From assembly GCA_963711215.1 (NCBI GenBank), contig CAVQDH010000005.1:372001-436000 (forward strand): a DNA stretch of 64,000 bases, given 5' to 3'. How positions within the stretch are numbered: the stretch's first letter is position 1; each line of letters opens with the position of its first letter. Shown here one piece after another: positions 16,667-25,884 of the stretch. The stretch is from WHUA01 sp963711215. Lineage in GTDB: Bacteria; Pseudomonadota; Alphaproteobacteria; UBA8366. Position numbers and translations under genes: made by a program. The notes beneath the pieces were generated by a model. The model was given only the letters and a program-made list of their open reading frames with translations. It searched no databases and had not been told where the DNA came from.

Positions 16667-17602
16667 ATGAAAATCCTTAGCTGCAACAGCAACCGCCCGC
16701 TTGCAGAGGCCATTTCGGCCTATCTCAACATCCCCCTGACCCAGGCCGCCATCCGACGGTTCTCGGACATGGAGGTTTTCGTCGAGATCCTGGAGAACGT
16801 GCGCGGCGAAGATGTCTACGTCGTTCAGTCGACGAGCTACCCGGCAAACGACAACCTGATGGAACTGCTGGTGACGATCGATGCGCTCCGACGGAGCTCG
16901 GCGCGCCGGATTACCGCAGTCATCCCCTATTTCGGCTATGCGCGGCAGGACCGCAAGACCGCTCCCCGCACCCCCATTTCGGCCAAGCTGGTCGCCAACC
17001 TGATCACCACCGCAGGCGCCAACCGGGTGCTGACGCTCGATCTGCATGCGGGCCAGATCCAGGGCTTCTTCGACATTCCGACGGACAACCTGATCGCCGA
17101 GCCGGTATTCGCTAAGGACATTCAATCCAACCGGAACAACGTCAGCGATCTGACGGTCGTTTCCCCGGATGTCGGCGGCGTCGTCCGTGCACGCTCCATC
17201 GCCCGCCGTCTCGACGCCGATCTCGCGATTATTGACAAGCGGCGGGAGCGCGCCGGCGTGTCCGAAGTCATGAACATCATCGGCGACGTGAAGGACCAGC
17301 GCTGCATCCTGGTCGACGACATCGTCGATTCCGCCGGCACGCTGTGCAACGCTGCGGGCGCATTGATGGAAGCCGGGGCGACGTCGGTCAGCGCCTATGT
17401 CACGCACGGCGTCCTGTCCGGCGGCGCGGTCGCCCGCGTCTCGTCATCACCGCTGGAGATGCTCGTTATGACCGACAGCATCCAGGCGACAGAGGCCGTG
17501 CGGGTATCGCAGAACATCCGCCAGATTTCGATCGCTCCGCTGCTCGGTGAGGCAATGCGCAGGATTTCCGAATCGAAATCCGTTTCAAGTCTGTTCCATT
17601 AG
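16667..17602 (+). CDS. prs: Ribose-phosphate pyrophosphokinase
   Basis: PRPP synthetase makes 5-phosphoribosyl diphosphate from ribose 5-phosphate and ATP for nucleotide, His and Trp synthesis. The 311-residue product has the ATP-binding region FGYARQDRKTAPRTPISAK, DLHAGQIQGFFDIPTDN, and the PRPP-binding loop LVDDIVDSAGTLCNAA. GGAAAGG sits properly before the ATG. It heads prs-rplY-pth-ychF, a widely conserved cluster. Confidence 0.97.
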   Translation: MKILSCNSNRPLAEAISAYLNIPLTQAAIRRFSDMEVFVEILENVRGEDVYVVQSTSYPANDNLMELLVTIDALRRSSARRITAVIPYFGYARQDRKTAPRTPISAKLVANLITTAGANRVLTLDLHAGQIQGFFDIPTDNLIAEPVFAKDIQSNRNNVSDLTVVSPDVGGVVRARSIARRLDADLAIIDKRRERAGVSEVMNIIGDVKDQRCILVDDIVDSAGTLCNAAGALMEAGATSVSAYVTHGVLSGGAVARVSSSPLEMLVMTDSIQATEAVRVSQNIRQISIAPLLGEAMRRISESKSVSSLFH

Positions 17603-17641
17603 GCCCATCGTGGGCTTCACCGCCGAACCGGCGGTCGTCGA

Positions 17642-17670
17642 GGCGTCAAACACCCTTGGAGGCTGACGCC
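17642..17670 (+). promoter_or_regulatory. Inverted repeat in the rplY leader
   Basis: GGCGTCA (17642-17648) pairs with TGACGCC (17664-17670) around a 15-nt loop, 23 nt before the rplY start. Two further small stems lie between prs and this site (GCCCA/TGGGC at 17603-17615 and a CCGCC/GGCGG stem). They may mark prs 3'-end processing or a translational control element for L25; no function is proven. Confidence 0.35.
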
Positions 17671-17693
17671 AATTTGTTAGCAAGGAGAGTTAA

Positions 17694-18380
17694 ATGGCTG
17701 AGAGTATGAATCTGCACGCGGAAGTGCGTGAACGGGCCGGTAAGGGGGCCGCCCGTGCCGTACGGCGTGCCGGCCGCGTGCCGGCGGTCGTCTACGGCGG
17801 AAAGAAGGAACCCCTGCTCGTCTCCCTGGATCCGCGCGACATTCGGCGCGGCCTCGAGGCCGGGGTCTTTTTCTCGACGATCTATAATCTCGACATCGGC
17901 AGCGAGGTCGAGCGCGTCATCCCGCGCGACGTGCACATGCATCCCATCAAGACGATGCCGCAGCATGTCGACTTCATGCGCGTCACCTCGGACACCCGCA
18001 TCACGGTCGAGGTCCCGGTCCACTTCCTGAACGAGGAAGAATGTCCCGGCCTCAAGCGCGGCGGCGTGATCAACGTCGTGCGCTACCATGTCGAGGTGGT
18101 GTGCGGCATCGACAACATTCCGCAGGGTTTCGATCTCGACCTTGCCGGGCTCGATATCGGCGACTCGATCCATGCGAGCAAGCTCGCCTTGCCGGCAGGG
18201 GTCCAGCTCACCATTACCGATCGCGATTTCACGATCGCGACGGTTGCGGCGCCGACCGTCGTCTCCGAGGAAGAGGCTGCAGCGGAAGCCGCGTCCACCG
18301 GTGCGGTGCCTGCCGAAGGCGGCGCTGCTCCTGCCGAGGGCGAAGCCGCCGAAGGCGGGGCGGAGAAGGAAGACGAATAG
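17694..18380 (+). CDS. rplY: Large ribosomal subunit protein bL25, Ctc form
   Basis: A 228-residue bL25 of the long Ctc/TL5 type, which binds 5S rRNA. The N-terminal domain begins with MNLHAEVRERAGKGAARAVR and continues with GRVPAVVYGG; the beta-rich second domain contains VDFMRV and the LKRGGVINVVRYHVEVVC region. The last ~35 residues are an acidic Ala/Glu/Gly tail, usual in alphaproteobacterial L25. The start has AAGGAGAG at good spacing. It is followed by pth, the classical neighbour. Confidence 0.96.
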   Translation: MAESMNLHAEVRERAGKGAARAVRRAGRVPAVVYGGKKEPLLVSLDPRDIRRGLEAGVFFSTIYNLDIGSEVERVIPRDVHMHPIKTMPQHVDFMRVTSDTRITVEVPVHFLNEEECPGLKRGGVINVVRYHVEVVCGIDNIPQGFDLDLAGLDIGDSIHASKLALPAGVQLTITDRDFTIATVAAPTVVSEEEAAAEAASTGAVPAEGGAAPAEGEAAEGGAEKEDE

Positions 18381-18410
18381 CGGGCTGGCCGCGGAAGGAT
18401 CGGCATTGCC

Positions 18411-19040
18411 ATGCTGCTGCTCGTGGGGCTGGGGAATCCCGGACCCAGATACGAACGCAACCGGCATAATGTTGGCTTCATGGCGGTGGACGCGATCGTC
18501 CGCCGCCATTCCTTTCAGCCCGGCCGGGCCCGCTTTCAGTCAGTCTGTGCCGAGGGACTGATTGGCGGCCGCAAGACGCTCGCGATGAAGCCGACGACCT
18601 TCATGAACGAGTCGGGGCGCGCCGTCGGCGAAGCCGTCCGGTTCTTCAAGCTCGAGCCGCGCCAGGTCGTCGTCCTGCATGACGAGCTGGACCTTGCCTT
18701 CGGCAAGGTGCGGGCGAAGCTCGGCGGCGGACACGCGGGCCATAACGGCCTGCGCAGCATCGACCAGCATATCGGCCCGGATTTCTGGCGTATCCGCATC
18801 GGCATCGGCCATCCGGGCGACAAGGAGCGCGTCCATGGCCATGTCCTCAGCGATTTCGCCAAAGCGGACGGGCCGATGCTGGAGCGCATCATTGACGCCA
18901 TCGTCGACGCGGCGCCGCTGATCGCGAAGGAAGACTTCAACGGCTTCATGACCCGCGTGGCGCTGCTCGTGAGCCCGCCGAAGCCAAAGCCGAAGACACC
19001 GCCGCAGGCCAAGAAAATCGAGGACCCCGATGGGATTTAA
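18411..19040 (+). CDS. pth: Peptidyl-tRNA hydrolase
   Basis: Pth frees tRNA from prematurely released peptidyl-tRNA. The 209-residue product shows LLLVGLGNPGPRYERNRHNV (with catalytic His and Asn), MKPTTFMNESGRAVGE, and the substrate loop HDELDLAFGKVRAKLGGGHA. The C-terminal tail is Pro/Lys-rich. Its last 11 nt overlap the start of ychF. Pth and YchF are physically linked in most Proteobacteria. Confidence 0.97.
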   Translation: MLLLVGLGNPGPRYERNRHNVGFMAVDAIVRRHSFQPGRARFQSVCAEGLIGGRKTLAMKPTTFMNESGRAVGEAVRFFKLEPRQVVVLHDELDLAFGKVRAKLGGGHAGHNGLRSIDQHIGPDFWRIRIGIGHPGDKERVHGHVLSDFAKADGPMLERIIDAIVDAAPLIAKEDFNGFMTRVALLVSPPKPKPKTPPQAKKIEDPDGI

Positions 19041-20130
19041 CTGCGGCATCGTCGGATTGCCGAATGTCGGCAAGTCGACCCTTTTCAACGCGTTGACCAG
19101 CACGGCCCAGGCCGAGGCCGCGAACTATCCCTTCTGCACGATCGAGCCCAATGTCGGGCGCGTCCCGGTGCCGGACCCCCGCCTCGACGTGCTGGCGAAG
19201 CTCAGCAAGTCGCAGAAGGTCATCCCGACCTTTCTCGAGATCGTCGATATCGCGGGACTGGTGCGGGGCGCCTCGAAAGGCGAAGGCCTCGGCAACCAGT
19301 TTCTCGGCCATATCCGCAGCGTGGACGCCGTGCTCGAGGTCCTGCGCTGCTTCGAGGACCCCAACGTCACGCATGTCGAGGGATCGGTCGACCCGTTGCG
19401 CGACGCCGAGACCATCGAGACCGAGCTGCTGCTCGCCGACCTCGACAGCCTGGAACGCCGGATCGAGCCGCTGCGCAAGCGCGCGACGGGCGGCGACCGC
19501 GAAGCCAGGATCGAAGTCGCCGTCATGGAGCGCGCCCTTGCCGCACTTCGGGAGGGCAAGGCCGCCCGGACGGTGACGCTGAACGCGGAAGAGACACGCG
19601 TCTTCAAGACGCTGCATCTGCTGACCGCGAAACCCATCCTTTACATCTGCAACGTCGACGAAAACAGCGCCGCCACCGGAAACGCCTATTCGGCGCGCGT
19701 CGCCGAGAAGGCCAAGGCGGAGGGCGCAGGCGTCGTTATCGTATCCGCGGCGATCGAATCCGAAGTCGCCCAGCTCGGCGGCGCCGAGGAAAGGAAAGAC
19801 TTCCTCGACAGCCTCGGCCTCAGCGAGACCGGCCTCGACCGGGTGATCGGCGCTGGCTATGCCTTGCTCGACCTCGTCACCTTCCTCACCACCGGCCCGA
19901 AAGAAAGCCGCGCCTGGACCGTGCATCGCGGCGCCACCGCGCCGCAGGCCGCCGGGGTGATCCACAGCGATTTCGAGCGCGGCTTCATCTGCGCCGAGGT
20001 CATCGCCTACGAGGACTTCGTCGCTTGCGGCAGCGAGAATGCCGCGAAGGAAGCCGGCAAGATGCGCCAGGAAGGCCGCGACTACATCGTCCAGGACGGC
20101 GACGTCGTCCATTTTCGGTTCAACGTCTGA
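19030..20130 (+). CDS. ychF: Redox-regulated ATPase YchF (Obg-like)
   Basis: A 366-residue member of the Obg/YchF P-loop group, which hydrolyses ATP rather than GTP and associates with ribosomes. The G1 loop is GIVGLPNVGKSTLFNALT, G3 lies in DIAGLVRGASKGEGLGNQF and the C-terminal TGS domain ends with QEGRDYIVQDGDVVHFRFNV. The TKPILYICNVDE-like segment replaces the canonical NKxD, as expected for YchF. It overlaps pth and ends the prs operon. Confidence 0.97.
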   Translation: MGFNCGIVGLPNVGKSTLFNALTSTAQAEAANYPFCTIEPNVGRVPVPDPRLDVLAKLSKSQKVIPTFLEIVDIAGLVRGASKGEGLGNQFLGHIRSVDAVLEVLRCFEDPNVTHVEGSVDPLRDAETIETELLLADLDSLERRIEPLRKRATGGDREARIEVAVMERALAALREGKAARTVTLNAEETRVFKTLHLLTAKPILYICNVDENSAATGNAYSARVAEKAKAEGAGVVIVSAAIESEVAQLGGAEERKDFLDSLGLSETGLDRVIGAGYALLDLVTFLTTGPKESRAWTVHRGATAPQAAGVIHSDFERGFICAEVIAYEDFVACGSENAAKEAGKMRQEGRDYIVQDGDVVHFRFNV

Positions 20131-20264
20131 GCGCAGTCACCGGCCGGCCTCATCGTCAACGGGATGCGGACTCCATCGGACACTTGTTTCCGTGTTAGAA
20201 CCATCCCAATCGATCAACGGACATGAAATTCTCCGCCAAACATCTGGGATAAGCAGGAACGGAC

Positions 20265-20666
20265 ATGATCACCAAAGGCGTAAAGCAGCTCGTCGCGGAA
20301 GCAAACGCGGAAATCGAGACCGTAAGCCTCGAAGAGGCCAAGAAGCTGCTGAAAGACGACAGCGTCCAGTTCGTCGACATCCGCGACGTGCGCGAGCTCG
20401 AGCGGGACGGCATGATTCCCGGCGCCTTTCATGCGCCGCGCGGCATGATCGAATTCTGGGTCGATCCGGAGAGCCCCTACTACAAGGACGTCTTCGGGTC
20501 GGGCAAGAAATTCGTCCTGTACTGCGCCAGCGCCTGGCGCTCCGCGCTGGCAACCAAGGCGCTCAAGGAAATGGGATTAAAGCCGGTCGCGCATCTGGAA
20601 GGCGGTTTCAGCGCCTGGAAGAAATCCGGCGCGCCGGTGGGCGAGCGCCCGAAGAAAGAGCACTGA
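20265..20666 (+). CDS. Rhodanese-like domain protein
   Basis: A 133-residue single-domain rhodanese. The active-site loop is YCASAWRSALA with Cys87 as the sulfur acceptor, and FVDIRDVRELERDG is the usual first signature. The loop size suits sulfurtransferase activity. There is no signal peptide, so it acts in the cytoplasm. It stands 134 nt after ychF with its own likely promoter, and the nearest downstream gene (mtnP) is convergent. The physiological sulfur donor is unknown. Confidence 0.9.
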   Translation: MITKGVKQLVAEANAEIETVSLEEAKKLLKDDSVQFVDIRDVRELERDGMIPGAFHAPRGMIEFWVDPESPYYKDVFGSGKKFVLYCASAWRSALATKALKEMGLKPVAHLEGGFSAWKKSGAPVGERPKKEH

Positions 20667-20690
20667 GCACCCGGCCCTTCGGCCCTGGCG

Positions 20691-21572
20691 CTACAGGACC
20701 CGGCCGGCGACCGCGTCGAGCTTGGCCTTGAGCGCCGGATCGCGTGCGTCAGGCGCCGTGATCAGCGCGCTGTCGAGCGCGGTATGGCATCGGCACGCGC
20801 AACTCTCCTGCCGCCCCGACAGCAGCGGCACAACCGTGCGTACCAGCGAACGGGCCTTGTCCGCGTTCGCCAGCAGCACCTTGATGACCGCATCCACCGT
20901 GACGTCGTCATGATGCGGATGCCAGCAATCGTAGTCGGTGACCATGGCGACCGTCGCGTAACACATCTCGGCCTCGCGGGCGAGCTTCGCCTCGGGCATG
21001 TTGGTCATGCCGATCACCTCGCAGCCCCAGGACCGGTATAGCTCGGATTCGGCCCGGCTCGAGAACTGCGGGCCCTCCATGACGAGATAGGTCCCGCCGC
21101 GGACGGCGTCGATCCCGGCGCCCTTCGCCGCCGCCTCGAGGTGATCGCCGAGCCTCGCGCAGACCGGATCGGCCATCGAGACATGCGCGACGAGACCGCT
21201 GGAAAAGAAGCTCTTCACCCGGGCGAAGGTCCGGTCGATGAACTGATCGACGATAACGAACCGCCCCGGCGACAAATCTTCGCGCAACGAGCCGACGGCG
21301 GAGAGCGAGATGATCTCGGTAACGCCGCTGCGCTTCAGGGCGTCGATATTGGCGCGATAATTCAATTCGGACGGCGGCACGCGGTGCCCGCGACCATGCC
21401 GCGGCAGGAACACCACCTTCTGCCCATCCAGTTCACCGAACATCAGCGCATCGGACGGATCGCCGAACGGCGTCTTTACCGCACGCCATTCGACATTCGA
21501 CAATCCCTCCACATCGTAGATTCCGCTGCCGCCGATGATGCCGATGACCGGCGGGCATCCTGCTGTGCTCAT
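20691..21572 (-). CDS. mtnP: S-methyl-5'-thioadenosine phosphorylase
   Basis: MtnP splits methylthioadenosine, a polyamine by-product, into adenine and 5-methylthioribose 1-phosphate for methionine salvage. The 293-residue protein has the phosphate loop GIIGGSGIYDVEG, FLPRHGRGHRVPPSELNYRA, MEGPQFSSRAESELYRSWG and VIGMTNMPEAKLAREAEMCY. It is on the same strand as petABC but lies beyond a strong hairpin, so it is probably transcribed separately. Confidence 0.95.
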   Translation of the reverse strand: MSTAGCPPVIGIIGGSGIYDVEGLSNVEWRAVKTPFGDPSDALMFGELDGQKVVFLPRHGRGHRVPPSELNYRANIDALKRSGVTEIISLSAVGSLREDLSPGRFVIVDQFIDRTFARVKSFFSSGLVAHVSMADPVCARLGDHLEAAAKGAGIDAVRGGTYLVMEGPQFSSRAESELYRSWGCEVIGMTNMPEAKLAREAEMCYATVAMVTDYDCWHPHHDDVTVDAVIKVLLANADKARSLVRTVVPLLSGRQESCACRCHTALDSALITAPDARDPALKAKLDAVAGRVL

Positions 21573-21656
21573 AGATCCGCTCCGCTCTCCCAGATTTGCG
21601 CCAAGCGGAGTATCGACGCGGCGCGGGCGCCGATCAACCGTCCGCTACAACGACAA

Positions 21657-21683
21657 GGGCCGCAGCCAAGCCGGCTGCGGCCC
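21657..21683 (-). terminator. Rho-independent-type terminator after petABC
   Basis: An 11-bp perfect stem, GGGCCGCAGCC / GGCTGCGGCCC, with a 5-nt loop lies 26 nt past the petC stop. On the minus strand it is followed by TTGTCGTTGT, a modest T-rich tail. It separates the bc1 operon from mtnP. Confidence 0.75.
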
Positions 21684-21708
21684 TCGACGATCTTCGAAAT
21701 CGCAGGCC

Positions 21709-22470
21709 TCAGTGCGCCGATGCCCAGATCTTCTTCTTCACGGCGATCAGAAGGCCCGTCATGACGATCAGGAAGAGCATGACCTTGAGGCCCGTTTCCT
21801 TCCGGATCTCGAGCTTGGGCGCGGACGCCCAGGCGAGGAAGTTGGCCACGTCGTAGGCCATTTGATCGACCGTCGCCTTGGTGCCGTCGGCATACGTCAC
21901 CGCGCCGTCGCTCAGCGGCGGCGGCATGGCGATCAGATGGCCCGGGAAATACTTGTTGTAATAGAGCGTGTCCGGCTTCTTGAAGCCCGCCGGCGGCTCG
22001 CTGAAGCCCGTCAGGATCGAATAGACGTAGCTCGCACCGCCCTCCCGCGCCTTGACGATAAGCGACAGGTCCGGTGGAAGCGCACCGCCGTTCGCAGCCC
22101 GGGCGGCCTGATCGTTCGGGAAAGGACCGACGAAGTTATCCGACGGCTTCGCCGCTCGCTTGAACATCTCGCCCTCGTCGTTCGGGTCCTCGTTCTGGAC
22201 CTGATATTGCGAGGCGAAGGCTTTCACCTGCTCAGCGCTATAGCCGAGATCCATCAAGTTCCGATACGCGATCAGCCGCAGCCCATGACAGGCGGAGCAT
22301 ACTTCCTTGTAGACCTGCAAGCCGCGCTGCAGCTCCGTCCGGTCGTAATGCCCGAAGATGCCGTCAAAGCTCCAATGAGCCGACCTCAACGCCTGGCCTT
22401 CTTCCGCGCCCGCCGGCGCCGTCAGCAGCGAACAGGCGACGACAACGCCCAGGATCAAAGTCTTCTTCAT
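21709..22470 (-). CDS. petC: Cytochrome c1 of the bc1 complex
   Basis: The 253-residue haem subunit of ubiquinol-cytochrome c reductase, which passes electrons from the Rieske protein to cytochrome c. It has a Sec signal peptide (residues 1-22, ending APAGA), the haem motif CSACH at 58-62, a likely axial Met in LIAMPPPLSDG, and a C-terminal membrane anchor (VMLFLIVMTGLLIAV) before a basic tail. The start was placed at MKKTLIL, where the frame shares one base with the petB stop (TGATG). The larger open frame upstream is a shadow of petB. Confidence 0.96.
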   Translation of the reverse strand: MKKTLILGVVVACSLLTAPAGAEEGQALRSAHWSFDGIFGHYDRTELQRGLQVYKEVCSACHGLRLIAYRNLMDLGYSAEQVKAFASQYQVQNEDPNDEGEMFKRAAKPSDNFVGPFPNDQAARAANGGALPPDLSLIVKAREGGASYVYSILTGFSEPPAGFKKPDTLYYNKYFPGHLIAMPPPLSDGAVTYADGTKATVDQMAYDVANFLAWASAPKLEIRKETGLKVMLFLIVMTGLLIAVKKKIWASAH

Positions 22471-23747
22471 CAGTCGTTCCCTCCGGTGGCTGCGGTAGCG
22501 CCGGACGGAGCGCCGGAACGCCGGGTCACGGCCTCGCTGATGCTCGTCGGCAGCGGCAAGGGCGTCTCGATCTTGCCGAGGATGGGCAGCAGGATCAGGA
22601 AGTGGAAGAAATAATAGGCCGTGCCGATAAGGCCGATCAGCGGAAACAGGCCTTCCGGCTTGTTGGCCCCGACCCAGCCGAGCGCGATGCAGTCGATCAG
22701 CAGGATCCAGACGAACCACCGATAAATCGGCCTGTAGCGGCAGCTCCGGACTTTCGACGTGTCGAGCCATGGCAGGATGAAGAGCACCAAGATCGATGCG
22801 AACATCAACATGACGCCCATCAGCTTCGCCGGGATGAACCACACGTCGAAGGTGATCGAGCGCAGGATCGCGTAGAACGGCAGGAAATACCATTCCGGCA
22901 CGATGTGCGGCGGCGTCGAGAGCGGATTTGCCTCGATATAGTTGTCCGGATGGCCGAGAAAGTTCGGCGCGTAGAACACGAAAGCGGCCCACACGATCAG
23001 GAAGATACCGAGCCCGACCGAATCCTTCGCCGTGAAATAAGGATTGAAGGGAACGCTGTCCTGCGGGCCCTTCATGTCGATACCGTCGGGATTGTTTGAC
23101 CCGGTGACGTGCAGCGCCGCGACATGCAGCACGACCACGCCGAGGATCACGAAGGGCAGCAGATAGTGCAGCGAGAAGAAACGGTTAAGCGTCGGGTTGC
23201 CCACGGTGAAGCCGCCCCACAGCCACTGCACAAGCGACTCGCCGATCAGCGGAAATGCTGAAAACAGGCTGGTGATGACCTTGGCGCCCCAGAAGCTCAT
23301 CTGGCCCCAAGGCAGCACATAGCCCATGAAGGCGGTGGCCATCATCAGCAATAGGATGACGACACCCAGCATCCAGAGAAGCTCCCGCGGCGCCTTGTAG
23401 GAGCCGTAATAGAGGCCTCGGAAGATGTGGATATAGACCACGATGAAGAACATCGAGGCGCCGTTCGCGTGGATGTATCGGATCAGCCAGCCGTAATTCA
23501 CGTCGCGCATGATGTGCTCGACGCTGTCGAATGCCATCGTCGTCTGCGGCGTGTAGTGCATCGCCAGAACGACGCCGGTCGCGATCATCGCAATCAGTGC
23601 CACGGACGCCAGCGCGCCGAAGTTCCACCAGTAATTCAGGTTCTTCGGCATCGGGAACTGATTATACTCATGGTCCATGAAGGAGAAGATCGGCAAGCGA
23701 TCGTCGATCCAGCGAACCACTGCGTTGTTGTAGGTCTTTTTCTCCAT
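22470..23747 (-). CDS. petB: Cytochrome b of the bc1 complex
   Basis: The 425-residue membrane core of the bc1 complex with about eight helices. It binds two haems b through His pairs, visible in IRYIHANGASMFFIVVYIH and VVLHVAALHVTGSNNPDG. The Qo-site motif PEWYFLPFYAILR (PEWY) is intact. The start MEKKTYNNAVVRWIDDRLP is the usual N-terminus, and a longer frame upstream overlaps petA only. It sits 11 nt after petA in the order petA-petB-petC. Confidence 0.97.
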   Translation of the reverse strand: MEKKTYNNAVVRWIDDRLPIFSFMDHEYNQFPMPKNLNYWWNFGALASVALIAMIATGVVLAMHYTPQTTMAFDSVEHIMRDVNYGWLIRYIHANGASMFFIVVYIHIFRGLYYGSYKAPRELLWMLGVVILLLMMATAFMGYVLPWGQMSFWGAKVITSLFSAFPLIGESLVQWLWGGFTVGNPTLNRFFSLHYLLPFVILGVVVLHVAALHVTGSNNPDGIDMKGPQDSVPFNPYFTAKDSVGLGIFLIVWAAFVFYAPNFLGHPDNYIEANPLSTPPHIVPEWYFLPFYAILRSITFDVWFIPAKLMGVMLMFASILVLFILPWLDTSKVRSCRYRPIYRWFVWILLIDCIALGWVGANKPEGLFPLIGLIGTAYYFFHFLILLPILGKIETPLPLPTSISEAVTRRSGAPSGATAATGGND

Positions 23748-23758
23748 CGTCCTGCCCC

Positions 23759-24292
23759 TCAGCCGATCTTGATTTTGGTGTCGGACACGAACACATAAGG
23801 CGGCACGAACAGATTTTTCGGCGCCGGGCCTTTGCGGACTCGTCCCGCGGTATCGTAATGCGAGCCGTGGCATGGACAGAACCAGCCGCCGAAATCGCCT
23901 CGGTCGCTGCCGATCTTATTGCCGAGCGGAACGCAGCCGAGATGCGTGCAGCTGCCGTTCACGACAAGCCACGCCGCCTTGACCACCCGCTGCTGATCGC
24001 TTTGCGGATCGCGCAGGGTGGCGACATTCACCTCACGGGCTTCCTCGATCTCCTTTGCGGTCCGGTGGCGGATAAAGACCGGCTGGCCGCGCCATTTCAC
24101 GGTGATCCCCTGGCCCGCCGGAATAGAGCTGATATCGACTTCTAAGCTCGAAAGCGCGAGAACGTCCGCCGTGGGGTTCATCTGATCGACCAGCGGCCAT
24201 GCGAAGCAGGCGGCTCCCACCACCCCTACCGCGCCGGACGCCAGCAACAAAAACTCTCGCCGGGTCTCGCCATCAGCCTGGCTCTCCGCCAT
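23759..24292 (-). CDS. petA: Ubiquinol-cytochrome c reductase iron-sulfur (Rieske) subunit
   Basis: A 177-residue Rieske protein that takes the first electron from ubiquinol. The N-terminal twin-arginine-type region RREFLLLASGAVGVVGAA anchors it in the membrane. The 2Fe-2S ligands are Cys115/His117 in CTHLGC and Cys139/His142 in CPCHGSHYD, and Cys120 and Cys141 form the disulfide. It is the first gene of petABC. The 240-nt gap to the divergent trmL should hold both promoters; a TATATATAG run near 24391 faces petA. Confidence 0.97.
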   Translation of the reverse strand: MAESQADGETRREFLLLASGAVGVVGAACFAWPLVDQMNPTADVLALSSLEVDISSIPAGQGITVKWRGQPVFIRHRTAKEIEEAREVNVATLRDPQSDQQRVVKAAWLVVNGSCTHLGCVPLGNKIGSDRGDFGGWFCPCHGSHYDTAGRVRKGPAPKNLFVPPYVFVSDTKIKIG

Positions 24293-24532
24293 ATTGCTTT
24301 TCCCCCTTTAGAGATTGGACACGTTTCCGGCGGCGATAGCCGGGCACGCGTTGAGGAACGTCCAATATACGGGGTCAGCACCCTATATATAGACAGGCTG
24401 CCCACTATGCGACATCCTGCCGCATAACCGTTGCGGTCCGTCCCCCGATCACCGGTTTGGCGCATCGTATAATCGAAAATCCCAGGCGACGCAAAGCCGA
24501 AGCGACAATGACGGGTATAGAGTAGGCAAGTC

Positions 24533-24985
24533 ATGCGCCTGGCCTTGTTCGAGCCCGACATTCCACAAAATACCGGGGCGGTGCTCCGTCTCGCCGCGTG
24601 CCTTGGCGTCGGCGTCGATCTGATCGAGCCGGCGGGCTTCATCCTCTCCGACGCGCGGATGCGGCGCGCCGGGATGGACTATCTCGACCTCGTGCCGCTG
24701 ACCCGCCATTCATCCTGGGATGCCTTCTGCAAAGTCCGCACGGGCCGGCTCCTGCTTCTCACGACCCGCGCCGAAACCCGCTTCACCGATTACATCTTCA
24801 CGCCGACCGATACCCTCCTGCTCGGGCGCGAAAGCGCCGGCGCGCCCGAAATCGTGCACGAATACGCCGACGCCCGAATTCGCATTCCGATGGTGCCGGA
24901 GGCGCGCTCACTCAACGTTGCGCTGGCCGCCGCAATGGTGTTGAGTGAGGCGCTGAGACAGACGAAGAGCTTCCCAAGTAGCTGA
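24533..24985 (+). CDS. trmL: tRNA (cytidine(34)-2'-O)-methyltransferase
   Basis: A 150-residue SPOUT methyltransferase that 2'-O-methylates the wobble base of certain tRNA-Leu. The trefoil-knot signatures are clear: the N-terminal FEPDIPQNTGAVLRLAACLG, LLLGRESAGAPEIVHEYADA and RIPMVPEARSLNVALAAAMV. The length is normal. A TATAGA -10 box at 24516-24521 lies just before the gene. hemF follows after 12 nt. Confidence 0.95.
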   Translation: MRLALFEPDIPQNTGAVLRLAACLGVGVDLIEPAGFILSDARMRRAGMDYLDLVPLTRHSSWDAFCKVRTGRLLLLTTRAETRFTDYIFTPTDTLLLGRESAGAPEIVHEYADARIRIPMVPEARSLNVALAAAMVLSEALRQTKSFPSS

Positions 24986-24997
24986 TCGAATTAAAGA

Positions 24998-25849
24998 ATG
25001 AACGACGGCGACCGCAAGAAGACGGCAAGTGCATGGTTCGAGTCGCTGCGCAACGAGATTTGCGAGGCCTTCGAAGCGATCGAACGCGACCACCAGGGCC
25101 CTTTTGCCGGCCGGGCGCCGGGCCGGTTCATCCGGACCGCCTGGACGCGGGACGAGACGGCTTCCGGCGGCGGCGTCATGGCGGTCATGAAAGGACGCGT
25201 CTTCGAGAAGGTCGGCGTCAACATCTCGACCGTCCAAGGCACCTTTTCCGAAGCCTTTCGCAAGGAGATCCCGGGCGCGGCGGAAGACGGCCGCTTCTGG
25301 GCGAGCGGCATCTCGCTCGTCGCGCACATGCACTCGCCGCTCGTGCCGGCCGCGCACATGAACACGCGCCACATCGTCACCAGCAAGGCCTGGTTCGGCG
25401 GCGGCGGGGACCTGACGCCGACCTATCCCAACGCAGAAGACACGCAGCACTTCCACGCCGCGTTCCGCCAGGCCTGCGACGCCCACGCCGTGGCGGATTA
25501 CGCGCGCTACAAAGCCTGGTGCGACGAGTATTTCTTCCTCAAGCATCGGAACGAGCCGCGCGGCGTCGGCGGCATCTTCTTCGACTATCTCGACAGCGGC
25601 GATTGGCAGGCGGACTTCGCTTTCGTGCAGGATGCCGGCCGCGCCTTCATGCGCGCCTATGCGGATATCGTGCGCCGCCGCATGAATGACGCGTGGACCG
25701 CCGAGCAGAAGGACCATCAGCTCGTGCGCCGCGGGCGCTACGTCGAATTCAACCTGCTCTATGACCGCGGAACGCGGTTCGGGCTGATGACCGGCGGCAA
25801 TCCGGATGCCATCCTGATGTCGCTGCCACCGGAAGTGCGCTGGCCATGA
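24998..25849 (+). CDS. hemF: Oxygen-dependent coproporphyrinogen III oxidase
   Basis: HemF oxidatively decarboxylates coproporphyrinogen III to protoporphyrinogen IX for haem synthesis under aerobic conditions. The 283-residue product has the signatures FSEAFRKEIPGA, SLVAHMHSPLVPAAHMNTRH, WFGGGGDLTPTYP, KHRNEPRGVGGIFFDY and YVEFNLLYDRGTRFGL. Its supply of haem suits the nearby bc1 genes. The stop overlaps an alternative ATG of the next gene. Confidence 0.97.
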   Translation: MNDGDRKKTASAWFESLRNEICEAFEAIERDHQGPFAGRAPGRFIRTAWTRDETASGGGVMAVMKGRVFEKVGVNISTVQGTFSEAFRKEIPGAAEDGRFWASGISLVAHMHSPLVPAAHMNTRHIVTSKAWFGGGGDLTPTYPNAEDTQHFHAAFRQACDAHAVADYARYKAWCDEYFFLKHRNEPRGVGGIFFDYLDSGDWQADFAFVQDAGRAFMRAYADIVRRRMNDAWTAEQKDHQLVRRGRYVEFNLLYDRGTRFGLMTGGNPDAILMSLPPEVRWP

Positions 25850-25884
25850 GCGGGCGCGGGAAATCTCTGACGCGGATTGGAACG

